A DNA stretch of 64,000 nt. Origin: JAMQPK01 sp963761975 (lineage in GTDB: Bacteria; Acidobacteriota; Vicinamibacteria; Vicinamibacterales; JAMQPK01). The position numbers and the translations under genes were made by a program. Positions 46,869-56,731 of this stretch are shown here, piece by piece. Where the stretch lies: positions 248,001 through 312,000 of the forward strand of contig CAVXIR010000004.1 in the NCBI GenBank assembly GCA_963761975.1. Reading direction: 5' to 3'. How positions within the stretch are numbered: position 1 is the stretch's first letter; the number at the start of each line of letters is the position of its first letter. The notes under the pieces were generated by a model. The model made no database searches. It was not told the origin of the DNA and worked only from the letters and a program-made list of their open reading frames with translations.

Positions 46869-46925
46869 TTGGCGGTGGAGTCCGCCCTGAACCGCCGTCA
46901 ATTGACAGCCAATGACTCCTACGGG
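46869..46925 (+). promoter_or_regulatory. Fluoride riboswitch (crcB motif)
   Basis: The stretch TTGGCGGTGGAGTCCGCC, then AACCGCC, and the diagnostic GCCAATGACTCCTAC match the crcB RNA consensus. The pseudoknot pairs GGAGTC (46877-46882) with GACTCC (46914-46919), as in the known aptamer. Downstream, GTCGCC (46948-46953) can pair with GGCGAC (46969-46974) next to the GGGAAAGG ribosome site of crcB, which suggests translational control. Fluoride would switch crcB on. Confidence 0.85.
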
Positions 46926-46979
46926 TAGCCGTGGGAGCGTGCTGTACGTCGCCGCAGCGCCTGGGAAAGGCGACACGGC

Positions 46980-47360
46980 ATGGAACGATTCTTCTGGATT
47001 TGCCTCGCTGGTGCCGCTGGCACTGGTGCGCGTTATCTGATTGCGCTGTGGGCGGCCCAGCGACTCGGTAGCGTCTTCCCCTACGGCACCCTCATCGTCA
47101 ACCTGTTCGGCTGTTTTGTCATCGCCGCCTTGATGCATGCGGCCTTGACGCTCGGCTGGTCACCCACTGTGCGCGCGGCCGTCACGATCGGTTTCATCGG
47201 TGGCCTGACGACGTACTCCAGCTTCAACTACGAGACGATGCGTCTGTTTGACGAGAGCGCTCCGGCGACAGCCGTCCTGAATGTTGCCGTGACCATGTTG
47301 GGCGGTCTGATGGCCGGCTGGTTGGGCCTGGTAACCGCACGCGAAGTCCTGGGACGCTGA
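46980..47360 (+). CDS. crcB: Fluoride exporter/channel CrcB (Fluc)
   Basis: A protein of 126 residues with four membrane helices. Signature: AGAAGTGARYLIA, YGTLIVNLFGCFVIAAL and GFIGGLTTYSSFNYET with the central Asn, Phe and Thr/Ser track of Fluc channels. It lowers cytoplasmic fluoride as an antiparallel dimer. It is controlled by the fluoride riboswitch upstream and followed after 15 bases by DUF190. Confidence 0.94.
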   Translation: MERFFWICLAGAAGTGARYLIALWAAQRLGSVFPYGTLIVNLFGCFVIAALMHAALTLGWSPTVRAAVTIGFIGGLTTYSSFNYETMRLFDESAPATAVLNVAVTMLGGLMAGWLGLVTAREVLGR

Positions 47361-47375
47361 AGGAGGCATGCAACC

Positions 47376-47747
47376 ATGCGCGTACTTGACGGCGATCAAT
47401 TCCTGGTTCGTATTTTTCTCGGCGAATCCGACAAGTGGCACCACACGCCTATGGCCCGTGCGATGTTGGAGCGACTCCGAGCCGAAGGCTTCGCCGGAGC
47501 GACGGTGCTGCACGGCGTCGCGGGTTTTAGCGCCAGCAGCGTGATCCACACGGCCAGCTTGATTGCGTTGTCAACTGACCTTCCGGTCGTCATTGAAGTG
47601 GTCGATGACCAGGCACATGTTGATCGCCTGCTGCCCATCCTCGACGAGATGATCACCGGTGGGGCGCTAGTCACGATGGAGCGTGTCAGAGTGCTCAAGT
47701 ATGCCGCCGGTCAGAAGCGAGCAACGCTGGCACCAGGTGCCGAGTGA
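47376..47747 (+). CDS. DUF190 family PII-like protein
   Basis: A protein of 123 residues with AAGGAGG nine to ten bases before ATG 47376. The family pattern FLVRIFLGESDKWHHTPMAR, GFAGATVLHGVAGFS and DLPVVIEVVDD is clear. DUF190 proteins have a PII-like trimeric fold and are frequently encoded with crcB; a role in sensing or tuning fluoride export is inferred from that pairing. Confidence 0.9.
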   Translation: MRVLDGDQFLVRIFLGESDKWHHTPMARAMLERLRAEGFAGATVLHGVAGFSASSVIHTASLIALSTDLPVVIEVVDDQAHVDRLLPILDEMITGGALVTMERVRVLKYAAGQKRATLAPGAE

Positions 47748-47767
47748 TTCGTAGATGCAGCAAGTCG

Positions 47768-48012
47768 CTATTTTGACGCGTCGCGCTTGACGATCTGGTC
47801 CGCCACGTTGCGCAGGTCGGATCCAACAATGTCGGGGATGTCTGCGAGCGGACAGCGCCTTCCCCGGCCGTGCAACAAAGACCGCTGCGGCAGCCGGCGC
47901 GCATGGCACCGAGCACGTCCCACGCGTGCGCGGCGACGAGCCGCAGCTGGGAGGGTGCGTCGACCACCGTGACGCGGTAGGTCTGTAGAATTTCCGGCCG
48001 GCGAATCCTCAC
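47768..48012 (-). pseudogene. Haloacid dehalogenase (type II, HAD) C-terminal remnant
   Basis: Pieces of the L-2-haloacid dehalogenase end are readable over three frames: LRLVAAHAWDVLGAMRAGC, FVARPGKALS, then DIPDIVGSDLRNVADQIVK with TAG at 47768. The N-terminal half including the nucleophile Asp is missing. Dehalogenases release halide, so the remnant beside a fluoride exporter is suggestive of a former functional link, but that is speculation. Confidence 0.65.
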
Positions 48013-48036
48013 GCTACTTTCGGGTATCTTGTCTCG

Positions 48037-48483
48037 TCACGGAATGCTGACTGATGCAATTCGTACGAACGGCCGACACCTGCAAGACGGTGCAAGGTCA
48101 CGGACTCGCACCTCCAGGGCCATCGTATTTTCAGCGTCGAGAGCGGACTTACTGCGGAAAGTGAATGGCCCGGCTACGATACGCAGTCGAGCGTCGGGGC
48201 GAGTGTCGATAAGCATCACCTGAAAGACAATGTTCGAGACGCTTGTCTCGCCCTTGTTGAGGATGTCGAACTTAACGGTTACGTAATGAGAATCATCACT
48301 CGGCGTGACAGTCTCAAGTCGCACCCGCCGCACTTTGAGCGATCGAAGGGTTACAGCCAATGACTCGGTCGAGTCGACTGTTTCGATATCGCGGAAGCAT
48401 GTGAGGCCCATGTCGGTGCCAGCTCCCGCGATGGCGACACACATCATCAGAATACCAACGACCGCCGGCACCTCACGTGACAT
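48037..48483 (-). CDS. Secreted protein of unknown function
   Basis: A protein of 148 residues. Signal peptide (AVVGILMMCVAIAGAG), then a single beta-rich domain: SLAVTLRSLKVRRVRL, HYVTVKFDILNKGETSVSNI and MALEVRVRDLAPSC. The pattern of a protein-backbone sandwich with FxxxNxG turns resembles FxLYD-like extracytoplasmic domains. No specific family recognised. It stands alone in a field of broken genes. Confidence 0.55.
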   Translation of the reverse strand: MSREVPAVVGILMMCVAIAGAGTDMGLTCFRDIETVDSTESLAVTLRSLKVRRVRLETVTPSDDSHYVTVKFDILNKGETSVSNIVFQVMLIDTRPDARLRIVAGPFTFRSKSALDAENTMALEVRVRDLAPSCRCRPFVRIASVSIP

Positions 48484-48553
48484 GTCACCTTTCCAATGCC
48501 CACTTAATCAACAGGCAGGCCCGTGCACGTGTTCGTCTCCAAATGGCAACCGT

Positions 48554-49041
48554 TCAGGCAGACTGTCCCAAATTCGAAAATAACTGCAGGTTCACAAGAG
48601 TCTGGCCCCCGCTGTAGGAGCCGGAGAATTTCTTATAAAGATCCTGTGCTTCGTTCGGGAATGCCTCGTAGAGAATTTTCGAAACAGTGTAGTCGGCACC
48701 TTTTACGACCGGGTTGAGCCAAAACACATACAACACGCTGTTGTTCGCACCGGGTTCAAGCGCCTGTACACTCGCCACCCTTCCGCCTGCTGCTTCCGCA
48801 CGTCACCGCTGCTCTGATGGAGCGCCGCCTTCAAGCGGTCAACCACGAATTCGAAATCGCCGGTTTTGTCCGGTTTGATGGTATTTAGAATCATCCCGGC
48901 ATCGGAAGCGAACACGCGTTGCGGAGGCGCTGCGGGCTGATTCGTCTGTGGAGGAGTCTGGGCACCACCAAGATGTGCGCTCGAGCCCGTGAACATCGGC
49001 ACAGTAAAGAGCCACTGAAAAAGCGTTCTGCGACGCATCAT
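48554..49041 (-). CDS. Conserved protein of unknown function, frameshifted, paralogue of 56210-56731
   Basis: ATG 49041 encodes a signal anchor (TLFQWLFTVPMF) then ASDAGMILNTIKPDKTGDFE and QQAEGWRVYR; the C-terminal part continues in another frame as LEPGANNSVLYVFWLNPVV and KGADYTVSKILYEAFPNEAQ. A missing G near 48762 would join VYR to ALEP. It matches the intact gene at 56210 (PDKTDDFEATVDKLKEAL, GADYTVATILAEAFPAEAQ). Family of unknown function, common in acidobacteria. Confidence 0.65.
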
Positions 49042-49208
49042 GAGTTGACGATACGCTGCGACTCCGCCCTTCACCATCCTGTCCAGACAGGATTTTCACG
49101 TCGGCCCGAGCTGAGTCCTACGCGTCAACAACTCACCGCATCAATCACGCCGCTCATCATGTGGTCGTGTTGTGGCTCATACGTTGATTCATGGCTTTCT
49201 GCCTACCT

Positions 49209-49450
49209 CGGCTCGCGTAGCTACGACCTCGAGCGCATGTTCGATCGCAACGAGGTGATTCCGAGGCCCGGCAACACCCAGACCCGACGGCCATACTCGG
49301 AGTTTACCAGGCTTCAAACGATCGGCAATGTGGCGGAAGCCAATTACAACTCGCTGGCAGTCAAGCTGACGCGCCGCCTCGACAACGGGTTCTCGGCCCT
49401 CGTCGGCTACACCTTATCGAAGTCGAGGGATAACGGCAGCGGCATCCGAG
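49209..49450 (+). pseudogene. TonB-dependent receptor fragment, near-copy of part of 54980-55220
   Basis: The sequence encodes GSRSYDLERMFDRNEVIPRP, YSEFTRLQTIGNVAE and GFSALVGYTLSKSRDNGSG, matching the second receptor residue by residue (LERMFDRNEVIPGAG, YTLSKSRDNGSGIR). Only about 80 codons remain, with no N- or C-terminal part. It lies beside the paralogue at 48554, just as the complete receptor lies beside 56210. Confidence 0.8.
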
Positions 49451-49600
49451 GCGCACGCCGGCCTGAACGATAACGAGCGCGGTCGCCGCGATTGGACCCA
49501 GATCATCGGCTGGCGCTCCGCGTTGCCGTTTCGCGGTGTGAGTTGCCGCTCAGGCATGTTCGGCTAAGCGACGGACAAGTTACCTCGCACAACATGCTGG

Positions 49601-50950
49601 TCACAGCAGACGAAACACGATCGCGGCAATGACTGTCGGCAGGAGCGCTCCTGCCAGCAATCCGATCGGCAAGATCGCCCCATCAAAGAAGCGACCCAGC
49701 AGCGCCTGGCCGGCCGGGTTCGGAGCATTCGCGATCACCGTCAACCCTCCGCCAACCACGGCTCCTTGAACAACCGCGAGCTTCAGCTCGTCGCCCAGAT
49801 TCGGCACCAGTGTCGCCAGATAGGTGATGAGCGCATTGTCGTTGACGGCCGTCAGCGCCGTGGCCCCCAGGAACAATGGACTCTCGGGAAGCCTGCTCAG
49901 CACCGGCGCGATCCACCATCCCTGCAGCCCGCCGTGGATCACCAGCCCTGCGAGGAAGAACCCCACGAGCAGCGGAGTCTTCAGCTCGATGCGGCTCTGG
50001 TACGGGGCGGTGGCGCGAGCAAATCCCAGGAAGAACAGAAACCCGCCCAGGAACAGCGCTGGGTCGTGCGCGTTGAAAACGGTCCACGCCATGAACGCGA
50101 GGTGCACCGCGACCACCCATGGCGGCACTGGCAGCAGCGCGGCCCCAGCCGAGTCGTCGTCGGGTTGCTCCACTTCGGGAACCGGCGATCGAGCGGCAAG
50201 ACTTCCCAATTCCTTCCGGAACAGGATGAAGTAGACCGCTGTCGACACGACGATGGCGGTGACGGCGCGCCAACCGAAATTCGCGACCATGAATGGGATG
50301 TCCCACCCCCACGGGCGCGCCACCATCAGCACAGGCGGCGCCGCGAACTGCGTCAGCGTCCCACCAATCGAGACGTTGACAAACAATACTCCCAGCGTCG
50401 CGTATTTCAGTCGTGTCGAGGGTTGCAGGTCAAAGAACTGCCGTGCGAGCAGCAGGGCGCAAATCGTCATCGCCGCCGGTTCGGTGATGAACGAGCCCAG
50501 CACCGGGCCGATCGTCAGAATCGCCGCCCACCAGGCGGCAGGTGTGGCGCCACCAGCAGCCGCCACACGCCGCAGGGCTGACTCAGCGAACCCAATGACC
50601 GGCCGTGTCGACGCGAGCGCCATGATGACGACGACGAACAGGGGTTCCGTGTAGTTGACCGTTTCGCTGACGTAGTGCCGGGCCGCCTCCCACCCGGCGT
50701 ACGCCGTGGTCGCGACGACGAGCACCACCGCCCACAGGCCAAAGACCACTTCGACTTCCCCGAGGAAGTGCAGCGCCTCAGCGCGCAGACTCGGCGACGC
50801 CGGTCTGCCGTGCGCTCGTGCCTCCTCATCGTGGCGGTGCTGCACGCGGTGCGCGAGACGCGCGAAGCGGGCCGCCGCAAACGTGTGGAGAATCGCCAGG
50901 ACAAACACGCCCGTGGCGATGGCGTTGAACGGCTCGATCTGCACACGCAT
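49601..50950 (-). CDS. Putative Na+/H+ antiporter family membrane protein
   Basis: A protein of 449 residues with about eleven membrane helices. TEPLFVVVIMALASTRPVIGFA, GPVLGSFITEPAAMTICALL, GVLFVNVSIGGTLTQFAAPPVLMVARPWGW and TALTAVNDNALITYLATLVP are typical of the putative Na+/H+ antiporter family related to the ion-transporter superfamily. VNDNALITY and ITEPAAM probably line the ion path. A cytoplasmic, Ala/Arg-rich N-terminal part follows the first helix. Single gene; ion specificity is unproven. Confidence 0.75.
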   Translation of the reverse strand: MRVQIEPFNAIATGVFVLAILHTFAAARFARLAHRVQHRHDEEARAHGRPASPSLRAEALHFLGEVEVVFGLWAVVLVVATTAYAGWEAARHYVSETVNYTEPLFVVVIMALASTRPVIGFAESALRRVAAAGGATPAAWWAAILTIGPVLGSFITEPAAMTICALLLARQFFDLQPSTRLKYATLGVLFVNVSIGGTLTQFAAPPVLMVARPWGWDIPFMVANFGWRAVTAIVVSTAVYFILFRKELGSLAARSPVPEVEQPDDDSAGAALLPVPPWVVAVHLAFMAWTVFNAHDPALFLGGFLFFLGFARATAPYQSRIELKTPLLVGFFLAGLVIHGGLQGWWIAPVLSRLPESPLFLGATALTAVNDNALITYLATLVPNLGDELKLAVVQGAVVGGGLTVIANAPNPAGQALLGRFFDGAILPIGLLAGALLPTVIAAIVFRLL

Positions 50951-51088
50951 GGCGAGATCGGCTGGCGAGCGTCTGATCGGCGCCGGATGGGATAACTCTC
51001 CAGGGCCCTCGGAATCGCCGTGATCGCGGTAGTGTCGTCGCTCATCGGGGCACGGACCTGCGGAAGCTGACGGAGGTGGACCGAGTGG

Positions 51089-51275
51089 TCATGATTGGCC
51101 TGAGCCGACATCCCTTCCACGAGCTACGGCAGCGTCGCGAGCCTTGAGCGCCCCCAGTAGCAAGAGCATCAGGCCGACCAGAAGGAGTACGTGCACGAGA
51201 TCGCCGATTCTGTACAGCCCGAGGACGCCGAGCAGCCACGCGATAAGCAGAACGAAACGCAATCTTCAACAGCAT
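51089..51275 (-). pseudogene. Small DUF5670/lmo0937-like membrane protein, frameshifted
   Basis: ATG 51275 gives MLLKIAF in one frame, then the next frame continues LLIAWLLGVLGLYRIGDLVH and VLLLVGLMLLLLGALKARD. An extra base near 51255-51258 (TTTCGTT for TTTGTT) separates them. Corrected, it is a ~61-residue two-helix protein of the DUF5670 type with a hydrophobic hairpin around an LxxIGDLxH turn. Confidence 0.5.
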
Positions 51276-51743
51276 CTCGCCTCCGGAACGCAGCCAGCTC
51301 CGAGAGACCATCTGTCAGCTGCGGAATGAAGGGCGTGGCGAGATGCCCGGCAATCCTTATTGCCGGCAGGATAGGCGCGAGGGCAAGCGTGGAGCGCGAC
51401 GAGATTCGCGCGACCCCTTGAGACGTGTTCCGGCTGCGCGGTGACGACGACAAGTGGGATTGCTTCGAGACACGTGAAGGGCCAACGCGCGGACGATCCG
51501 CAAACCGAGCTTGCCAACTCGCATCCTCCTGGTCTCGCAACGACCATGAGGATGGCGGCCCGACCATCCCGTTGCCTGCAGCGGAAGCCCGCTGCACCCT
51601 TCGATCTCTCAGCTGCGTCCAGTATATGCGGTTGAGGCCAGGCGCTCGAACTACCGCTCTTCCACGTTGCTCGCCGGATCTGCTTGTCGTCGGTGCTCGT
51701 CGTGCATTTCGCTGCGCGCCAAAGCTGCTACAGTCCACCTTAC
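51276..51743. other. No gene recognised
   Basis: About 470 bases with only short unrelated open frames in all six directions. A minus-strand frame (LALAPILPAIRIAGHLATP) is open for some 190 codons but shows no domain. No hairpin or repeat seen. Confidence 0.4.
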
Positions 51744-52046
51744 GTGCCCGTTATCGACGTTCACTCGTTCGGCTTTACGTATCCGGGCGCCCAACGGCCG
51801 GCCGTTCGCGACGTCGCCTTCTCGGTGGCGCCGGGTGAGATTTTCGGATTCCTTGGCCCGAGCGGTGCCGGCAAGAGCACGACGCAGAACGTTCTGATCC
51901 GACTGTTGGACGGCTATGAGGGCAGTGTCGCTGTCTTGGGCAAGGATTTACGCGCTTGGGATAGAGGCTACTACCGTCGAATTGGCGTCGCGTTCGAGGC
52001 CCCGAACCACTATCTGAAGCTGACCGCAGTCCCATCGCGCGCATAG
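51744..52046 (+). pseudogene. ABC transporter ATP-binding protein, truncated after the Q-loop
   Basis: GTG 51744 encodes VIDVHSFGFTYPGAQRPAVR, Walker A GFLGPSGAGKSTTQNVLIRLL and a Q-loop region YYRRIGVAFEAPNHYLKLTA, then the frame stops. The signature, Walker B and switch His are missing. The start and first ~95 residues look intact, so this is the 5' piece of a gene cut off at about 52025. Confidence 0.7.
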
Positions 52047-52055
52047 CCGGCTGAA

Positions 52056-52312
52056 ATGACGTCCACGTGCTCCGACGCCTTGGTCATCGTCGTTGGCATT
52101 GTCGCTGGAGCCATCTCGGCGGTCACTGGGTTCGGTATCGGAAGCCTGCTCACGCCGGTTCTGGTGTTGAAGGTCGATACCAGAAGTTGCGGCTGTGTCG
52201 ATCCCGCACCTCATTGGCACGGCACTGCGCTTCTGGCTCTTGAAAGGCCGCATCGATCGCCGAGTGTTGTGGAGCTTCGGTCTCACGAGCGCCGCAGGTG
52301 GCCTGAATGCCT
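52056..52312 (+). pseudogene. TauE/SafE (TSUP) membrane permease fragment
   Basis: The frame from 52056 encodes ALVIVVGIVAGAISAVTGFG, IGSLLTPVLVLKVDTR, then one inserted base and AVSIPHLIGTALRFWLLKGR with LWSFGLTSAAGGL. These are the first three helices of TSUP permeases, which export sulfite or sulfonate-type anions. The remaining two thirds are missing. Confidence 0.65.
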
Positions 52313-52471
52313 GCCCGGCAATATGTACGATGACCCTCACTGGCCTAACTACTCAATTACGATTCGATCATAATTTGCGTGCGCAAGAATACGGCCTTGA
52401 CCGCATGGTCGGTCCCCCGCCTCTTGAGTACATTGACCGCACAATTCCTGCCGCAAACCAAGAAAGGATGC

Positions 52472-55400
52472 GTGCGCCATGTCCCGACAGACTTGGCGGT
52501 ATTGGTTTGGCTTTTTTTGTGTGTGCCGTGTTCCGCCCAGACGCTGGGCACGATTACCGGTGAAGTGAAAGATTCGTCAGGTGCGATCATCCCCGGCGTG
52601 ACGGTGACGGCCTCTAATAATGCGACCAACGCGACGCGCGAAGGGCAAAGCAACGCCGCCGGCGCCTACAGTTTTCCGGCCTTGCCGCCTGGGACCTACA
52701 CGGTCCGGGCCGAGCTTCAGGGTTTCCAGACGGCCACCCGGACGGCGGAGCTTCACGTGGAGCAGACGCTCCGCGTGGATTTCAACCTCGCCATCGGCAC
52801 ACTCTCTGAGACCGCTGAGGTCACGGGTGTGGCGCCGTTGATTACAACTGAGAACGCCACGGTCGGCACGGTGATCGAGAACCGGCGCATCGTCGAGCTG
52901 CCGCTGAACGGCCGCAACTTCCTGTCGCTCGTCGCGCTCAGTCCGAACGTGAGCGCCGAGTTCGCGGGCGCCGGGCAGGCCGGCGACCGGCAGGGCGGCT
53001 CGCGCGCCAACCAGCAGCTCTCGATTTCGGGGCAGCGGCGCGAGTTCAACTACTACACGCTCGACGGCACGGACAACACGGACGTCAACTTCAACACGTA
53101 TATTCTGTTGCCGTCGGTGGACGCGCTCGAAGAGTTCAAGGTGCAGACCGGCATCTACTCGGCCGAGTTCGGCCGCGCGGCCAGCCAGGTGAACGTCGTC
53201 ACCAAGTCCGGCACCAACCAGTTCCACGGGGCGATCTTCGAGTTCCTCCGCAACGACGCGATGGACTCGCGGCCGTATTCGTTTACGTCGGCGCAGGCCG
53301 CCCTGCCGAAAGCGCCGTTCAACTGGAATCAGTACCGGCTACACCGTTGGCGGCCCGACCTGGACCAACAAGGTGTTCTTCATGTCCAACTGGGAGGGCT
53401 ACCGCGACCGCAAACAATTCCAGAACAACTACTCGCTGCCCCTGGCTGCTTGGAGGACCGGCGATTTCTCGTCGTACTCGGGGCCGCTGTACGACCCGGC
53501 CACCTGCACCGTCGCGAGTGCGTCCGGCGTGAGGACGTGCGCGACGTTCCCCGGCAACCGGATTCCAACCAACCGCATCCATCCGACCTCGGTGAAGCTG
53601 CTCGAGTTCTATCCCGAGCCGAATACCACGGGCACCGGCGGGTTTGGCACCGTGAACAACTGCGTGTCGCAGCAGAATCGCGTGATCGACAAGGACCAGT
53701 TCACGCAGCGCGTCGATTTCGTGCAGAACGCGTCCTCGACCTGGATGGGCCGGTACAGCCACAGCCGCGACAGCGAAGTCTCGCCGGCGCTGAAGTTGAA
53801 CGGCACGAAACTGACCAACCGGATTCATCAGGTGGCGCTCGGCAACACCCGCACGCTCACGCCGACGGTCGTCAACGAATTCCGGTTCGGCTACAACTCG
53901 TTCTACAACACGTTCGGGCGCGAGCTGGCGTTCGAGCGCGACGTCACCTCGGAATTGGGCATCCCGGGCATGTCGGCGATTCCGCCCGAGGCCTGGGGCA
54001 TTCCGAGCATTGGCATCAACGGGTTGAGCGGCTTTGGTGACAGCACCGAGGGGCCGTACACCGTCCAGAACAAAATGTTCGAGTTCATCGACAACGTGTC
54101 GTGGATCCGGGGCCGGCACTCGTTCAAGGTGGGCGCCCACATCCGGATCGACCATTACAATCAGGTCGGGAACCAGTTCCCGCGCGGCGGGTTCCAGTTC
54201 GACGGCCGCGCGAGCGGGTCGCTGAACGGCAGTGTGGCGACGATCGCGCCCGCGTTTGCCGACTTCCTGCTCGGCTACCAGCGTCACTCCGAGTTGTCGG
54301 TCCAGCTGGCGGTGACGGAATTCCGCGCGATCAGCCAGAGCTACTACGTCACCGACACTTGGCGCATGCGCGACAACATGACGCTCGATCTCGGCCTGCG
54401 GTACGAGTACGTCCCGCCGTTCGAGGACAAGGCGGGCACGCTGATCAACACCAACATGCCGTTCTTCGACCAGGGCGGGCCGGTGGCCGACCTCTCCCGT
54501 CATCCGACGCTGGTGCGGATCGGCGAGGGGGAGTTCTACGAGGGTTTCAACATTCGCTTCAATCCCGCCATCAAGACGGCTCGCGACGGAAGCCTGGGGA
54601 ACCGGCTCATCGGCGACGACAAGCTCAACTTCGCGCCGCGCGCCGGGTGGGCCTGGACGCCAAGCGACCGGACGTCCATTCGCGCCGGCGTCGGCATGTT
54701 CTACATGCAGGACACGGGCAATCCGCGCTTCGACATGGCCCGCAACGCGGCCGGACGGCGTCAAGACACCTCCGACCAGTTTTTCAATCAAACCTGGAAC
54801 GCCCCCTTCGTGGGATCGGGCACGAATCCCTGCGGCATACAGCCGCCGCTGGTCTGCATCTCGAACCACTACACGCTCGGCAACGAGTTCGACCGGACCA
54901 CGCCCCGGATGGTGCAGTACCTCTTCAACGTCCAGCGCGAACTCGGCCCCAACGCGGCGCTGGAAGTCGGCTATCTCGGCTCGCGGAGCAGCCACCTCGA
55001 GCGCATGTTCGATCGCAACGAGGTGATTCCGGGTGCCGGCAGCACCCAGGCCCGACGGCCCTACCCGGAGTTCACCCGGCTTCAGACGATCGGCAACGTG
55101 GCCGAAGCCCGGTACGACTCGCTGACGGCCAAGCTGACGCGGCGTCTCAACAACGGCTTCTCGGCGCTGGTCGGCTACACGCTGTCGAAATCCAGGGACA
55201 ACGGCAGTGGCATCCGCACGCTCAACGGCGATGCGCTGTTCCCCCAGGACAGCAACTGCGCGGCGAATGAAGTCTCGAGCGGATGCGAGTGGGGCCTCTC
55301 GATCTTCGACGTCCGGCATCGCGTCGTCTCGTCGATCCTCTACGAACTGCCGTTCGGCGAGGGCAAACCGTTCCTCCAGTCAGGTGTCGGAGGGGCGATT

Positions 55401-55844
55401 CTCGGCGGCTGGCAGGTCACCAACATCCTGAGCCTGTCGAGCGGGTTCCCCCGCGACCCGGCCTCCGGTCAGGACCGTGCCGGCACGGGCAGCACCAACC
55501 GTCCGGACGCCGTGTCGGGCCAGGATCCGAACAGCGGACCGAATACGATTCAGCAGTGGTTCAACACGGCGGCCTTCGTGCTGCAGCCGCAGTTCACGCA
55601 CGGCAACGCCGTGCGGAACAGCATCTTCGGACCGGGCATCTTCAACTTCGACATGTCGATCCTGCGGACCTTCCAACTCGGCGGCAGCAAGAGCCTGCAG
55701 TTCCGGCTCGAGGTGTTCAACACCTTCAATCAGCCGGTCTGGCAGGATCCGAACACCTCGGTGACGAATGCGCAGTACGGCACGATCGACGCCACGCGCA
55801 AGCCGATGCGCGAGCTGCAGCTCGGCGTGAAGTTCGGCTTCTAA
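52472..55844 (+). CDS. TonB-dependent receptor, Oar-like, frameshifted
   Basis: GTG 52472 (AAAGGA just upstream) gives a signal peptide (LAVLVWLFLCVPCSAQ); ATG 52479 would need one extra T in the T7 run at 52512. Then the regulatory-like domain GTITGEVKDSSGAIIPGVTV, the plug with ENRRIVELPLNGRNFLSLV and a long barrel ending LGVKFGF. About 1120 residues. The frame breaks at GTACCG (53332-53337); removing a C joins NWNQY to GYTVGGPTWTNKVFFMSNWEG. It is an outer-membrane transporter. Confidence 0.87.
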
Positions 55845-55855
55845 ACGCCGCTTGA

Positions 55856-55879
55856 GGCGGCGGCCGAAAGGCCGCCGCC
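55856..55879 (+). terminator. Perfect hairpin after the TonB-dependent receptor
   Basis: GGCGGCGGCC-GAAA-GGCCGCCGCC: 10 base pairs closed by a GAAA tetraloop, 12 bases after the receptor stop. There is no T run behind it, so it may act with Rho or protect the 3' end. Confidence 0.7.
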
Positions 55880-56029
55880 AACCTGCACAGCGTCAGGGTC
55901 AAATAACGGTGGCGACCGCGCGCCACCGTAATCTTTCCGCGTATCTGCAAAGCGAAGGCATCTCGATGGTGGGAAGCGGTGAAGCGTCTGCTTACCTTGG
56001 ACAATGTAGGGCGCGCGCCGTCTTGCGCA

Positions 56030-56115
56030 CGATTTTGTGAGGAACTTCCGAAGCGGACTACGGGACCGAGGCCCCAGATCACACGATTGAAGAGGTTGAA
56101 CACTTCCGCCCGCCG
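56030..56115 (-). pseudogene. Possible C-terminal scrap of a TonB-dependent receptor
   Basis: On the minus strand RAEVFNLFNRVIWG followed by FGSSSQNRAQDGARPTL resembles the conserved receptor end EVFNLFNRVxWG...FG. Too short to be sure. The rest of 55880-56209 shows no gene. Confidence 0.35.
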
Positions 56116-56209
56116 GATTGGGATGGGCAGAGGACGATATTGCCTGAAGTGGACCGCTTCTATCCCCTAGCAACAGTATTCTTCGCCGAGGCCTGACATT
56201 GGCGCGCGA

Positions 56210-56731
56210 CTATCTGGAAGCTTCTCCAAAGGCCGCTATCAGCTTGAGGTCTACGACATGCTGCCTGGACGATGATGCGTCTGCATACCGTCGGTACAAT
56301 GCTTGCGCCTCTGCTGGAAAGGCCTCCGCGAGAATTGTGGCGACCGTGTAGTCGGCACCCCGTACCACGGGATCGATCTCAAACACGTACACAGCGTGAC
56401 CATTCGTCGCAGGTTCGACTGCCTTGAAGACTCGCCAACCTCGAGCCTGTCGACGGCGCTCGGGATTGTTGCTGCGCGCGAGTGCCTCTTTCAACTTGTC
56501 AACGGTTGCTTCGAAATCGTCGGTCTTGTCTGGTTTGATGAATTTGAGCATGATGGCGGCGTCGGACGAAAATCGGTGGCCAGCGGACGATGTCTGCGGC
56601 TCAATCGCAGCACGGGCGACTTCCAATCGTGGCGGTGGTAGGGCGTACATCGAACGGCTTAAAGTGAAGCCTACGACAAGGCCGCCTAAAGCCCCCGCGG
56701 CTAGCCGCAATACAAACGCCGTCCTTGTCAT
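56210..56731 (-). CDS. Conserved protein of unknown function with signal anchor
   Basis: A protein of 173 residues, ATG overlapping the ClC stop by four bases (ATGA). A hydrophobic leader (LAAGALGGLVVGFTLS) is followed by DAAIMLKFIKPDKTDDFEAT, QARGWRVFKAVEP, YVFEIDPVVRGADYTVATIL and EAFPAEAQALYRRYADA. It is an intact paralogue of the frameshifted 48554 gene. Probably periplasmic; the small alpha-beta pattern could be a dimeric barrel. Confidence 0.65.
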   Translation of the reverse strand: MTRTAFVLRLAAGALGGLVVGFTLSRSMYALPPPRLEVARAAIEPQTSSAGHRFSSDAAIMLKFIKPDKTDDFEATVDKLKEALARSNNPERRRQARGWRVFKAVEPATNGHAVYVFEIDPVVRGADYTVATILAEAFPAEAQALYRRYADASSSRQHVVDLKLIAAFGEASR

